Source: JBAXGE01 sp044344145 (GTDB lineage: Bacteria; Planctomycetota; Phycisphaerae; WQYP01). Taken from it: a stretch of DNA of 32,982 nt. The notes beneath the pieces were generated by a model that saw only the letters and a program-made list of their open reading frames with translations, ran no database searches and had not been told where the DNA came from. The stretch lies in NCBI GenBank assembly GCA_044344145.1, contig JBIJDM010000004.1, positions 1 through 32,982 of the forward strand. The letters are read 5' to 3'. Position 1 is the first letter of the stretch, and each line of letters begins with the position of its first letter. The position numbers and the translations under genes were made by a program. Below are positions 17,806-25,877 of the stretch, piece by piece.

Positions 17806-18672
17806 ATGGGTTCACCACTGGCCAAACGGGTATTGGGATGGGGCTTGGCGCTGCTGCCCTATGGCGCCGTCAACGCCGCGCTGCGCAATTGGCGCGGGCT
17901 GCGCCAGGCCGTGGCCCCCGGCCGCGATCATCTGTATCCCGAATATCTGGGCCAATTCACCGTCTGCATTGACACCCGTTACCCCATCGAGCGCCGCATG
18001 TGGGCGGGCCGCTATGAGAAAGACATCACGCGCGTGATTCAGCGCTTTGCCCCTCCCGGCGGCGTGTGTCTGGATATCGGTGCCAATGTCGGGGCGCTGA
18101 CGCTGGTCATGGCCAGCGCGGTGGGCCTGTCCGGGCGCGTGCATGCCTTTGAGCCCGGGCCGACGATACACCGTCGCCTGCTGCGTAATCTGGGGTTGAA
18201 CCCCGAGTTGCGCGGGGTGGTCACGCCCTATGCCCTGGGACTGGGCCGCGCGCCCGGCGAATTGCGCTACACCGAAGAAATGGATAACCGCGGCAATGGG
18301 CGCCTGAGCACTTCCGGCGATACTGTGGTCCCTGTCGCGCGGCTGGATGATCTGGCTGGGCAGCTCAATTTGTCCCAGCTGGACTTTATAAAAATGGATG
18401 TCGAGGGGATGGAATTGGATGTGTTGGAAGGCGCCCGCCAGATTCTGGAACGGTTCCGTCCCGTGCTCTGCTTTGAGACTATCTACCGTCGGCGTTCCGC
18501 GGAAACCGGTGCTGCCGTGACGGATTCCACCGCCGATTTGTTCGTCGGCATCGAACAGTTGTTGACTGGTCTGGGCTATCGTTTGCACGATGTGGACCCG
18601 GAACTGACCTTCCCCGCGGTCACGGCGGTCACGTTGGGCAAAAACACCCTCGCCATCCCCATTCCGCCTTGA
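17806..18672 (+). CDS. FkbM-family methyltransferase (2)
   Basis: 288 residues with AAGGGA about 9 nt before ATG. An N-terminal extension of about 45 residues, partly hydrophobic (GWGLALLPYGAVNAAL), could be a membrane contact. The SAM site is CLDIGANVGALTL (88-100), followed by HAFEPGPT (113-120) and KMDVEGMELDVLEGA (196-210). It is only distantly similar to the first FkbM gene, so this is not a recent duplicate. Likely an O-methyltransferase acting on the glycan built by neighbouring transferases. A 106-bp gap separates it from the first FkbM gene and 42 bp from the next GT4 gene. Confidence 0.9.
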   Translation: MGSPLAKRVLGWGLALLPYGAVNAALRNWRGLRQAVAPGRDHLYPEYLGQFTVCIDTRYPIERRMWAGRYEKDITRVIQRFAPPGGVCLDIGANVGALTLVMASAVGLSGRVHAFEPGPTIHRRLLRNLGLNPELRGVVTPYALGLGRAPGELRYTEEMDNRGNGRLSTSGDTVVPVARLDDLAGQLNLSQLDFIKMDVEGMELDVLEGARQILERFRPVLCFETIYRRRSAETGAAVTDSTADLFVGIEQLLTGLGYRLHDVDPELTFPAVTAVTLGKNTLAIPIPP

Positions 18673-18714
18673 CGATAGCGTCCGGCCTATGCCGTACATA
18701 AAGTGTCTCATGCC

Positions 18715-19947
18715 ATGAAAATTGCTCTGGTCTGTGAACAATTCGATCCCCAACGCAGCAGCGCCGGCCGCATGGCCGTCTGGCTGGCCCAGCAATGGTT
18801 TGCCCGTGGCCATGAGGTCCATGTGGTCTGTCACCGCGCCCGGCCCCGTGGCCGCACCGCCGCCACAGCCGGGGCCTCGTATGACGAACAGACCAGCCGT
18901 TCCAGTCCCAGTGTCGAACTAACCCTACCCGCCGGTCTGGCCATCCATCGTGTGCCCGCGCTGCGGTTAAGTACGGGGGTGGGCTATCAGCAATTTGCCC
19001 GGGGCGTGGCCCGGGTACTCAAAACCATACACGCCGATGTGGTGCATTCCTTCAGCGCCGCCTGCGCGGGTGATGTCTACCATCCCCAAGCCGGTGTTTA
19101 TCAGGGCAGTTACACCGCTGCGCTAGCCCTGCGCGAACGCTCGGGCCGTGCCACGCTGAAACGTCTGCTCTTCACCCTTTCGGGTAACCGCCGAATACTC
19201 TTGCGCCGCGAAGCGGGGATTTGCGGTCCCCTGAGCCGGGGTGGGGCGCGTTGGGTTGTGAGTCTCTCACCCTTGGTGACCCAGCACCTTGGTCATTACT
19301 ATCATCTGCCTGCCAACCGCATCGTGGAACTCCCCAATCCCGTATTGCCCGCGCCCGCCACACCCGCCCAACAGGAGCTTTGGCGGGCGCAGTACCGCGG
19401 GTTGTATGGTCTGCCCGCCACCGCGCGGGTGGGAATTTTTGTCGGGCATGATTTCGCGCGCAAAGGCTTGCGCTGGGCCATCGAAGCCGTGGCCCGCGCG
19501 GGCAATGATTATTGGCTATTGGTCGTCGGCTTGGGCCGCGCGCGGCGGTATCTCGATCTGGCCCGGCAGCTTGGCCTCGCGCAGCGCGTCCTGTTTGTCG
19601 GCCCCACGCAGGATGTGCGTCCCCTCTATGCCGCCGCCGATGCACTGCTGTTCCCCACTTATTACGAGGCCTTTGGCGGGGTAATCCTCGAAGCTCTGGC
19701 CGCTGGATTGCCGGTGCTGACCACCCGGCTGGCGGGAGCTTGGCCCCGCGTGACCGAGTATCACGCCGGGGCGGTGGTGGAGGCACCCCACGACACCGGT
19801 GCACTGTCCATGGCGCTCCGTGCCCTGCCCACCGATCCGGCGGTACGGGCCGTGCTGGCCCAGCGCTGCCGTCAGGCCGGGCTGATTGCCACCCCGGAGC
19901 AATATCTGCACCAGCTCGAGCAAATTTACGCCGATGTAATACAATAG
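18715..19947 (+). CDS. Glycosyltransferase family 4, WaaG-like (copy 2)
   Basis: 410 residues from ATG 18715, which matches the start of its paralogue at 15600; an in-frame GTG at 18703 would add four. MKIALVCEQFDPQR begins the acceptor domain, but the usual GG loop reads SSAGRM. GDVYHPQAGVYQGS and IFVGHDFARKGLRWAI are shared with copy 1. The E-x7-E motif is intact (EAFGGVILE). About 20 extra, poorly conserved residues follow CHRARPRG. The pair flanks two FkbM genes, so a GT4 gene was probably duplicated and the copies diverged to different donors or acceptors. The downstream plsY starts 37 bp on. Confidence 0.9.
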   Translation: MKIALVCEQFDPQRSSAGRMAVWLAQQWFARGHEVHVVCHRARPRGRTAATAGASYDEQTSRSSPSVELTLPAGLAIHRVPALRLSTGVGYQQFARGVARVLKTIHADVVHSFSAACAGDVYHPQAGVYQGSYTAALALRERSGRATLKRLLFTLSGNRRILLRREAGICGPLSRGGARWVVSLSPLVTQHLGHYYHLPANRIVELPNPVLPAPATPAQQELWRAQYRGLYGLPATARVGIFVGHDFARKGLRWAIEAVARAGNDYWLLVVGLGRARRYLDLARQLGLAQRVLFVGPTQDVRPLYAAADALLFPTYYEAFGGVILEALAAGLPVLTTRLAGAWPRVTEYHAGAVVEAPHDTGALSMALRALPTDPAVRAVLAQRCRQAGLIATPEQYLHQLEQIYADVIQ

Positions 19948-19984
19948 GCGGTTGTTTTATCAAGGCTGTTTGGGAGTTTTGTCT

Positions 19985-20686
19985 GTGTTCACTTGGCTCA
20001 ATGGTATCGTCTTTATCGTCGGCCCCGTAGTGGCTTATTTTCTGGGTGCCATCCCCTTCGCCTACCTGATCGGTAAAACCAAGGGCGTTGATATCCGGAA
20101 ACTTAGTTCGTGCAATGTCGGCGCCACTAATCTGGGCCGGGTGCTGGGAGCGCGTTACTTCTGGTATGCGTTTGTGCTGGATTGCGGCAAAGGTTTGCTG
20201 CCGGTATTGGCCATCAGTGTCACCGCCTGGCAAAACGGTCTGCCCATCTGGGCGCCGCTGCCCACCGCCGTGGCGGGGGTGGTGGGGCATATGTTCCCCA
20301 TCTATCTGGGTTTCAAAGGGGGCAAGGGCGTGGCCATCGGGCTGGGCGTGGCCTTGGGGTGTTGGCCGATTTTCACTCTGGCCGGAGTCGGCGCGGGGCT
20401 GATATTTGTCCTTACGCTGGTGATCTTTCGTTATATTTCCGTGGCCTCCATGGTGGCGGCGGTGGCCTTTACCTTGTTTGTCTATACCATCAGCCGTAGT
20501 GTCAATCCCGCCATTCAAAAGGCCGTGGCCAACGGTCAGGGCATACCACTGATTGTGGTGGCCGCGCTCTTTGCGGTCCTGATTATCTGGAAACATAAAG
20601 CCAATATCGATCGTCTGATGGCGGGTAAAGAACCCAAAGTCGGCCAGCGGCACACCACCGAGCCGTCCGCTGACCAGCCATCCTAA
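19985..20686 (+). CDS. plsY: Glycerol-3-phosphate acyltransferase PlsY
   Basis: 233 residues from GTG 19985, with GGGAG 8 nt upstream; a TTG at 19952 would add 11 residues without such a site. YFLGAIPFAYLIGK is the first PlsY motif, KLSSCNVGATNLGR corresponds to the S-G-N-x-G-A-T-N block (here SSCNVGATN, with Cys in place of Gly), and GGKGVAIGLGVALG is the third. About six to seven membrane helices fit the known fold. PlsY transfers an acyl group from acyl phosphate to glycerol 3-phosphate, the first step of phospholipid synthesis. An insert around residues 165-200 and a hydrophilic tail are extra. It is followed 20 bp later by a histidine kinase gene, likely in one transcript. Confidence 0.92.
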   Translation: MFTWLNGIVFIVGPVVAYFLGAIPFAYLIGKTKGVDIRKLSSCNVGATNLGRVLGARYFWYAFVLDCGKGLLPVLAISVTAWQNGLPIWAPLPTAVAGVVGHMFPIYLGFKGGKGVAIGLGVALGCWPIFTLAGVGAGLIFVLTLVIFRYISVASMVAAVAFTLFVYTISRSVNPAIQKAVANGQGIPLIVVAALFAVLIIWKHKANIDRLMAGKEPKVGQRHTTEPSADQPS

Positions 20687-20706
20687 CGCGTTCCGAGGAG
20701 TTCACC

Positions 20707-22119
20707 GTGCTCAGCACATGGATCAGTCGCCGCGCCCTGCGTTGGAGTCTGTTGGCCGTGTTGCTGTGGACGCTGCTGGCCGTGACCTGGTCGGGTTTGG
20801 TGGCGTGGCGTTCGTGGTGGCAGGCCATGGACAGCGAATTGATCCGCCATACCCAGCATGTGGCCGCGCGCATGCAGGATACCCTCGGCGGCCCCGAACA
20901 CATGCCCGTCGAAATCTATGCCTGGTATCGTTATGTCTCCGATTTGACGTTGTCACGGCAGGCCGCCGACGCGATTATCCAGCGCCCGGAAATCAAGTAT
21001 GTCGTGCTCTGGGAAACCGGGGGTATGGTCATCGCCCATTCCCAGGGACCGCGGGCCGGTTCCATCATGGACCCGCGCAGTTGGTCGGGACTTCCCGCCG
21101 GCCAGCCCTATCGCCTCACCGCCATGAGTTCCAACGATATTACCGCCGGCGAAGTGTATGACGTGACCATGGCCCTGCCCTTGGTGGCCGGGGTCCGGCA
21201 TCAGGGCTATATCAGTATCGGATATGACGGTGCATGGTTGCGCGAGCAGTTATGGACCTTACGCAATCCGTGGCTGGTCCAGGTGGCGCTGCTGACCTTT
21301 ACCGGCAACATATTGCTGGTGCTGGGCATTGCGTTATCGGATTACAAAATCACCCAGGCCCGGCTGCTGCAGGAGCAAACCGTCCGGGCCCGCACCAGCC
21401 TGCTGTCGGAACGCGGCATGCTCGCGTCGGTGCTGGCCCACGAGGTCCGCTCCCCGCTTACCGCGCTGCGTTTTAATCTGCATTCCATGCGCAGTCTCGC
21501 GGCCAATGCCGGGGAAAAAGCCGCGCGGCTGACCACGCTGGCCGATTCCTGCGACCGTGAAATCCGCCGGCTGGATCAGATGCTCAACGATTTTCTCAAC
21601 CGCACCCAGGTCATCACCCCCGTGGAACATTCGCCCATCAATCAGGTGATCCGCGAAGCGGTGGACTTCCTGCGGCCCAGTCTGGAAGGCCGCGACACAC
21701 GCATCAGTTTGCATCTGGCCACCTCGGACCCGCGTGTCTATACCAACCCCGACGAACTCCGCCAGGTGATTCTCAATCTCGCCGCCAACGCGCAGGACGC
21801 TATGGGCAAGGGTGGCACGCTGGCAATTTCCACACTGGCGGAAGCGGATCAGATTACCATTCTCGTGCGCGACTCGGGTCAGGGGATTCCGCTGGAACTC
21901 CAGCAGCGCATTTTCGAGCCATTTTTCAGCACCAAGCCCAACGGCTCGGGGCTGGGCCTGGCGCTGGTCCGCCGGGTGATTTCCGGTGCTGGCGGTAAAG
22001 TGTATTGTGAATCGGAACCGGGCAAGGGCACGACATTCCGGTTGGTACTCCCGCGCGCCCCGGATACCCCTGCCGGGCGCAGTGTGGCGAAAGAAGAACC
22101 GCCTGCCACACCGGATTAA
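20707..22119 (+). CDS. Membrane sensor histidine kinase
   Basis: 470 residues from GTG 20707 with GAGGAG about 6 nt upstream. Two membrane helices (about 11-34 and 188-210) enclose a periplasmic sensor of about 155 residues; its second half (YVVLWETGGMVIAHS) resembles a PAS/CACHE-like fold. The kinase core has the H-box with phospho-acceptor His245 (LAHEVRSPL), N-box (ILNLAANAQDAM, 355-366), G1 (RDSGQGIP), F-box (FEPFFSTK) and G2 (GSGLGLAL). No HAMP domain is obvious. It autophosphorylates and should pass the phosphate to a response regulator, but none is adjacent; the nearest receiver protein is at 27975. The signal is unknown; location next to plsY and glycan genes suggests envelope sensing. 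Its stop overlaps that of the convergent FkbM gene by four bases. Confidence 0.92.
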   Translation: MLSTWISRRALRWSLLAVLLWTLLAVTWSGLVAWRSWWQAMDSELIRHTQHVAARMQDTLGGPEHMPVEIYAWYRYVSDLTLSRQAADAIIQRPEIKYVVLWETGGMVIAHSQGPRAGSIMDPRSWSGLPAGQPYRLTAMSSNDITAGEVYDVTMALPLVAGVRHQGYISIGYDGAWLREQLWTLRNPWLVQVALLTFTGNILLVLGIALSDYKITQARLLQEQTVRARTSLLSERGMLASVLAHEVRSPLTALRFNLHSMRSLAANAGEKAARLTTLADSCDREIRRLDQMLNDFLNRTQVITPVEHSPINQVIREAVDFLRPSLEGRDTRISLHLATSDPRVYTNPDELRQVILNLAANAQDAMGKGGTLAISTLAEADQITILVRDSGQGIPLELQQRIFEPFFSTKPNGSGLGLALVRRVISGAGGKVYCESEPGKGTTFRLVLPRAPDTPAGRSVAKEEPPATPD

Positions 22120-22901
22120 CCGGCTTGGGTAAACGTGACCACATGCTTGTCCGAGCTTTGTCGGATGGTATGCGGACGCCCGGCAATCGCCTGCAGCAGC
22201 GTGGCAGTGCACCCCGGACAAAAACGGTCGTGGGTTTCCACCAGCAGCACCTTAACCCGGTTGATCCACGCCTGGGCGTGGCGTAACACGGGCACTTCGG
22301 AACCTTCGATATCCAGTTTCAGAATATCAATCGCCGGGAATTGGTACTGGGCCAATAACTGTTCCACCGTCACCGTGGGCACGAGCGTGGCCCCCGGTTC
22401 CGGCGTGGCGCCCGCGTTGTCGAGTACCTTGAAGGTCCAGGTTTCACCGTCTGGATTGTGTAGTGCGACTTGCCCGGCATGATCCAGCAACGCCGCATTG
22501 ATCGGGGTGATATTGGCAAAGGCCTGCGTATTCTGCCGCAAGAGGGCAAAGTTATCCGGCTCGGGCTCGATGGCCAGTATCCGCGCCTGCGGATACTTCA
22601 GTGCATAATATACACTCACCAGCCCGATATGCGCCCCAGCATCAATAATCACCGCCGGCTGACGGACCGAACTCACCCGGCAATCTTCTTTCAGCATCAC
22701 ATGCCGGAATACCCGCATGTCGGCGGTGCCATACCGCAACTGCACCGTGGCGCTGCTCCGCGGGATCGGGGCGGTAATTACGGTCCCCAGCGCCATCCCG
22801 GCATGAGGGAGTTTCAGATAGCGAAACATCGCCCAACCTTTGCGCAACCCGTAATGCGTCAGGCACGTCAAGAGCGAGCTTTCACGCAGTTTAGTCAACA
22901 T
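22116..22901 (-). CDS. FkbM-family methyltransferase (3)
   Basis: 261 residues from ATG 22901, chosen because GGAG lies 8 nt upstream. The frame stays open to 23057, but that part encodes a Cys-rich stretch with no FkbM character and overlaps the intergenic promoter region. SAM-binding loop IIDAGAHIGLVSVYYA (85-100), acidic step IEPEP (111-115), KLDIEGSEVPVL (195-206). It is the only minus-strand gene in this part and diverges from the PssD-like gene. Probable O-methylation of a sugar. A short CPGCTA motif (228-233) with two Cys is unusual but may be structural. Confidence 0.88.
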   Translation of the reverse strand: MLTKLRESSLLTCLTHYGLRKGWAMFRYLKLPHAGMALGTVITAPIPRSSATVQLRYGTADMRVFRHVMLKEDCRVSSVRQPAVIIDAGAHIGLVSVYYALKYPQARILAIEPEPDNFALLRQNTQAFANITPINAALLDHAGQVALHNPDGETWTFKVLDNAGATPEPGATLVPTVTVEQLLAQYQFPAIDILKLDIEGSEVPVLRHAQAWINRVKVLLVETHDRFCPGCTATLLQAIAGRPHTIRQSSDKHVVTFTQAG

Positions 22902-23081
22902 ACCGACAACTCCAGCGCAATGAAAAAAACGTCCCGCCCCCTTGGGCACCGTCCGGGCATAGGCACACCAACCCACACCGCAAACGGTGCACAGTAAGGG
23001 ATTACGCTTGCCTCTGCAACCACACTTTTTGGTCGGAATCTCATGGTCTTCACGCATTTCTTGCCCCCTGTGGCACGCAAT

Positions 23082-23111
23082 TTGTCCACTACTTACAGGA
23101 ACGCTTATAAT
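23082..23111 (+). promoter_or_regulatory. Candidate promoter of the pssD-pssE operon
   Basis: TTGTCC (23082-23087), 18 nt, then a perfect TATAAT (23106-23111). A start near 23118 would leave a leader of about 25 nt before the PssD-like gene. It lies in the divergent spacer shared with the third FkbM gene. Confidence 0.55.
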
Positions 23112-23142
23112 CCACTTCGCGGCTCAATTTGAGAGGTCAGGT

Positions 23143-23604
23143 ATGGCTCAAACACGCAAAAAGAGAGTTTTGGCCGTTGCTTCCGGTGGCGGGCATTGGA
23201 TTCAGCTCCTGCGCCTGCGCCCGGCCTTTGCCGAGTGTGAAGTCATCTACGCCACCATCAACCCCGGCGGCCGCGCCCAAGTCGCGCCGGCCCGGTTTTA
23301 TTTACTTCCCGATGCCAATAAAGAACGTAAACTCGCCCTGATCTGGCTGATTCTGCGCGCTTTCTGGCTGGTCCTGCGCACCCGGCCGGATGTGGTACTC
23401 ACCACCGGCGCGGCGCCAGGCTATTTCGCCTTGCGCATTGGCCGGCTGTTCGGGGCCCGCACGCTTTTCATTGACAGCATCGCCAACGCCGAACGCTTGA
23501 GTCTGTCCGCCCAGATGGCCGTCGGCCATGTGGACCTGGTCCTCACCCAGTGGCCGGAATTGGCCAAAGACCCACAACCCAAACACCGGGGGAGCGTCTT
23601 ATGA
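23143..23604 (+). CDS. PssD/Alg14-like glycosyltransferase subunit
   Basis: 153 residues from ATG 23143, preceded by GAGAGGT; the frame is open further upstream but that part is not conserved and would overlap the promoter. VLAVASGGGHWIQLLRL is the Alg14/PssD nucleotide-fold start, LALIWLILRAFWLVLRTRP a likely membrane-anchoring helix, and PDVVLTTGAAPGYFALRIGRLFGA the family core. Alg14-like proteins recruit the catalytic Alg13-like partner to the membrane; in rhizobia PssD and PssE together add glucuronic acid to the lipid-linked exopolysaccharide intermediate. The next gene, PssE-like, starts within its stop codon (ATGA overlap), so the two are translationally coupled. Confidence 0.87.
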   Translation: MAQTRKKRVLAVASGGGHWIQLLRLRPAFAECEVIYATINPGGRAQVAPARFYLLPDANKERKLALIWLILRAFWLVLRTRPDVVLTTGAAPGYFALRIGRLFGARTLFIDSIANAERLSLSAQMAVGHVDLVLTQWPELAKDPQPKHRGSVL

Positions 23605-24101
23605 TATTCGTCACCGTGGGCACCCAGTTACCGTTTGACCGACTGATTCAAGGCGTGGACCGCTGGGCACAGGCCCGTGGCCGCAAGGACGTCTTCGCCC
23701 AGATCGGCGCAGGGGCCACCTACAAACCACAATACATCGCCTACGCCAAAACCATCCCCATGGATGTGTTCGCCGAAAAAATCGCCAGCGCCAGTGTGAT
23801 TGTCGCCCATGCAGGGATCGGCACCATCTTATCGGGTCTGGAACTGGGCAAGCCGGTACTGGTCTGTCCCCGCCGGGCGAGTCTGGGCGAACATCGCAAC
23901 GAGCATCAACTCGCCACGGTCGAGCGTTTCAGCGGGATGAAGCTGGTCGCGGTCGCCCACAATGACGAGGAACTCGCCGCCCAACTCGATCGCTTGGAAC
24001 AAATCGCCCCCGGCGGTGATAAAATCGCCAATCGTGCCTCCGACCAACTCTTGAATGCCTTGCGGCACTTCATCCACGACAAGGATCTGACGAATGTCTA
24101 A
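23601..24101 (+). CDS. PssE/Alg13-like glycosyltransferase catalytic subunit
   Basis: 166 residues from ATG 23601, with GGGGGAG 7 nt upstream. MIFVTVGTQLPFDRLI is the conserved start of Alg13/PssE, and IVAHAGIGTILSGLELGKPVL contains the nucleotide-sugar binding HAG-T motif of the GT28 C-domain. GEHRNEHQLATV follows as expected. It forms the catalytic half of a split GT-B enzyme with the preceding gene. It overlaps the upstream gene by 4 bp and the next acetyltransferase gene by 8 bp, a tight operon. Confidence 0.9.
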   Translation: MIFVTVGTQLPFDRLIQGVDRWAQARGRKDVFAQIGAGATYKPQYIAYAKTIPMDVFAEKIASASVIVAHAGIGTILSGLELGKPVLVCPRRASLGEHRNEHQLATVERFSGMKLVAVAHNDEELAAQLDRLEQIAPGGDKIANRASDQLLNALRHFIHDKDLTNV

Positions 24102-24840
24102 TCCCGTGCCGCTTTATCCGCATGTGCCCGCGCCGGATTACGCGCTGGTGGATGGCCTGCGCCGGCATCGCCTCGGTGGCGTGTTGGATATGCTGTATCG
24201 CCGGTTGGGTTGCGCCCAGCGTTGGCGCTTGGCCCGGCCTCTGCTGGCCACGGCCCTGCGTTTGGAAGGCGGCGCCGTCTGGTCGCAAACCGCCCGGAAC
24301 TGGATGTGGCGCTATCACGGCGTCAGCATTGGGGCATACAGTTATGGTGAATTATTCGACCCGGCCTTAACCCCGCCAGGCGTGGTCATTGGACGCTATT
24401 GCTCACTGGCTCCCGGCGTGCGCTTCCATCCCCAGAACCACCCCCTCGACCGTCTGACCACGCACCCATTCTTCTATGACCGTCGCTTGGGCTTGCTCGA
24501 CCACGATCATCTCGACCCCGCGCTGATTACCGTCGGCTCGGATGTCTGGATGGGCCGCAACGTCATGGTCACCCCCGGATGCAAAACCATCGGCCACGGG
24601 GCCATTGTCGGCACCGGCGCGGTGGTAACCCGCGACGTACCGCCCTATGCCGTGGTAGGGGGTAACCCAGCCAAAATCATCAAATACCGCTTTGACGAAC
24701 CGATGATCGCAGAACTCCTCGCCAGTCAGTGGTGGCAACGCGATATTCGCTCCTTGGCACAGTCTTTGCCTCATTTACTCAAGAGGCTTGACCACGAGGG
24801 CTTACAGGCGATTCTGCATCAGAATGAGCCTAACCGCTAG
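24094..24840 (+). CDS. Hexapeptide-repeat O-acyltransferase
   Basis: 248 residues; AAGGA about 9 nt upstream of ATG, inside the end of the PssE-like gene. An N-terminal helical part of about 75 residues precedes a left-handed beta-helix with hexapeptide-like turns (VVIGRYCSLAPGV, ITVGSDVWMGRNVMV, IGHGAIVGTGAVVTRDVPPYAVVGGNPAKII), the classic end of NodL/LacA/VatB-like acetyltransferases. RFHPQNHPLDRLTTHPFFYD has the His expected to act as base in the trimeric active site. It probably acetylates a sugar hydroxyl of the exopolysaccharide using acetyl-CoA. It lies between PssE and a GT2 gene. Confidence 0.88.
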   Translation: MSNPVPLYPHVPAPDYALVDGLRRHRLGGVLDMLYRRLGCAQRWRLARPLLATALRLEGGAVWSQTARNWMWRYHGVSIGAYSYGELFDPALTPPGVVIGRYCSLAPGVRFHPQNHPLDRLTTHPFFYDRRLGLLDHDHLDPALITVGSDVWMGRNVMVTPGCKTIGHGAIVGTGAVVTRDVPPYAVVGGNPAKIIKYRFDEPMIAELLASQWWQRDIRSLAQSLPHLLKRLDHEGLQAILHQNEPNR

Positions 24841-24880
24841 GGTTTACCCAAGCCTTCGCAAAATGATACGGAGGCTGACT

Positions 24881-25813
24881 ATGAGCGAAACCTTTACTCC
24901 TTGCCCATTAAACCCCGAGGCGACCAAGCCCGTGGTTACCGATTGGCCTCCACCTACTCCCACCGCCAGCATCATTATCCCCGCCCATAACGAAGAAAAC
25001 GTCATTGGCCGCTGTCTGGATTCCATTCTGGCGGATGCCCAGCCCCACGAATTCGAAATTTTGGTCGTTTGTAACGGCTGCACCGATGGCACCGCCGCCG
25101 CCGCCCGCAAGTACGGCACTGCCGTACGGGTATTGGAAACCTCCGTTGGCTCCAAGAGTTACGCCTTGAACATGGGCGATTGCACCGCCCGTTCGTGTCC
25201 GCGGTTTTATTTGGATGCCGATATCGTCATAACCACCGCCACCATCCGTGAAACCATTGCCCTGCTCAAACAGAGCCAATATCTCGCCTCCGCCCCTAAA
25301 ATTGAGTTTGACCTCACCGGTGCCAGCATGGCCGTGCGGTCGTTTTATCGCATCTGGCAGTTGCACCCCTATTTCCGCCGCAGCATGATCGGTTCGGGGC
25401 TATATGCCCTCAGCGAAGCGGGGCGCAAACGCTTCAAGTCGTTCCCCAAACTTACCGCCGACGATGCCTTTATCCATCGGCTATTCAAGGATTCCGAACG
25501 CGTGACGCTGCCGGGACGGACGTTTACCGTCCGGGCACCTCTGAATCTGGGCGCCCTGATCCGCACCAAGACCCGCAGCCGCCGGGGCAATATCGAATTA
25601 GAACAGGCCACCCAGATGAAGCGCGCTGGGCGCAGCAGCGATATTTTGACGCTGCTGGTGGACATACTGCATAAGCCATCGGTATGGAAAGATGTTCCGG
25701 TTTACGCAATCGTGGTATTTGCCACCATGGTTCGCGCCCGGATGACCCTGCACAAAGCCGCAGGCACCTGGGAACGGGACGAATCCACCCGGCAATCGAA
25801 TATTCTTCATTAA
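24881..25813 (+). CDS. Glycosyltransferase family 2
   Basis: 310 residues from ATG 24881 with GGAGG 7 nt upstream; an open frame from 24788 overlaps the acetyltransferase and is not used. GT-A fold: SIIIPAHNEENVIGRCLDSIL opens the nucleotide-binding domain, then VCNGCTDGT and the YLDADIVI metal-binding DxD. KLTADDAFIHRLF is the acceptor-side acidic motif. A C-terminal hydrophobic segment (VPVYAIVVFATMV) may peripherally anchor it. It likely adds a sugar to the lipid-linked repeat unit. It is 40 bp after the acetyltransferase and 64 bp before the Wzc-like gene, consistent with one operon. Confidence 0.9.
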   Translation: MSETFTPCPLNPEATKPVVTDWPPPTPTASIIIPAHNEENVIGRCLDSILADAQPHEFEILVVCNGCTDGTAAAARKYGTAVRVLETSVGSKSYALNMGDCTARSCPRFYLDADIVITTATIRETIALLKQSQYLASAPKIEFDLTGASMAVRSFYRIWQLHPYFRRSMIGSGLYALSEAGRKRFKSFPKLTADDAFIHRLFKDSERVTLPGRTFTVRAPLNLGALIRTKTRSRRGNIELEQATQMKRAGRSSDILTLLVDILHKPSVWKDVPVYAIVVFATMVRARMTLHKAAGTWERDESTRQSNILH

Positions 25814-25877
25814 TGTGGCAATAGCCGATATACTGGATATAGGACAATAGCCTTTTTTGGGCAGGTAGCACAAGTTT

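Noticed and set aside
22902..23057. A Cys-rich N-terminal extension (possible zinc site) of the third FkbM protein
   Set aside because: ATG 22901 has a well-placed GGAG; the extension has no ribosome site and covers the divergent promoter region.
25814..25870. A terminator before the Wzc-like gene (CCGATAT/ATATAGG stem and a T6 run)
   Set aside because: The stem is short with a mismatch and the T-run is about nine bases away; the genes look co-transcribed.
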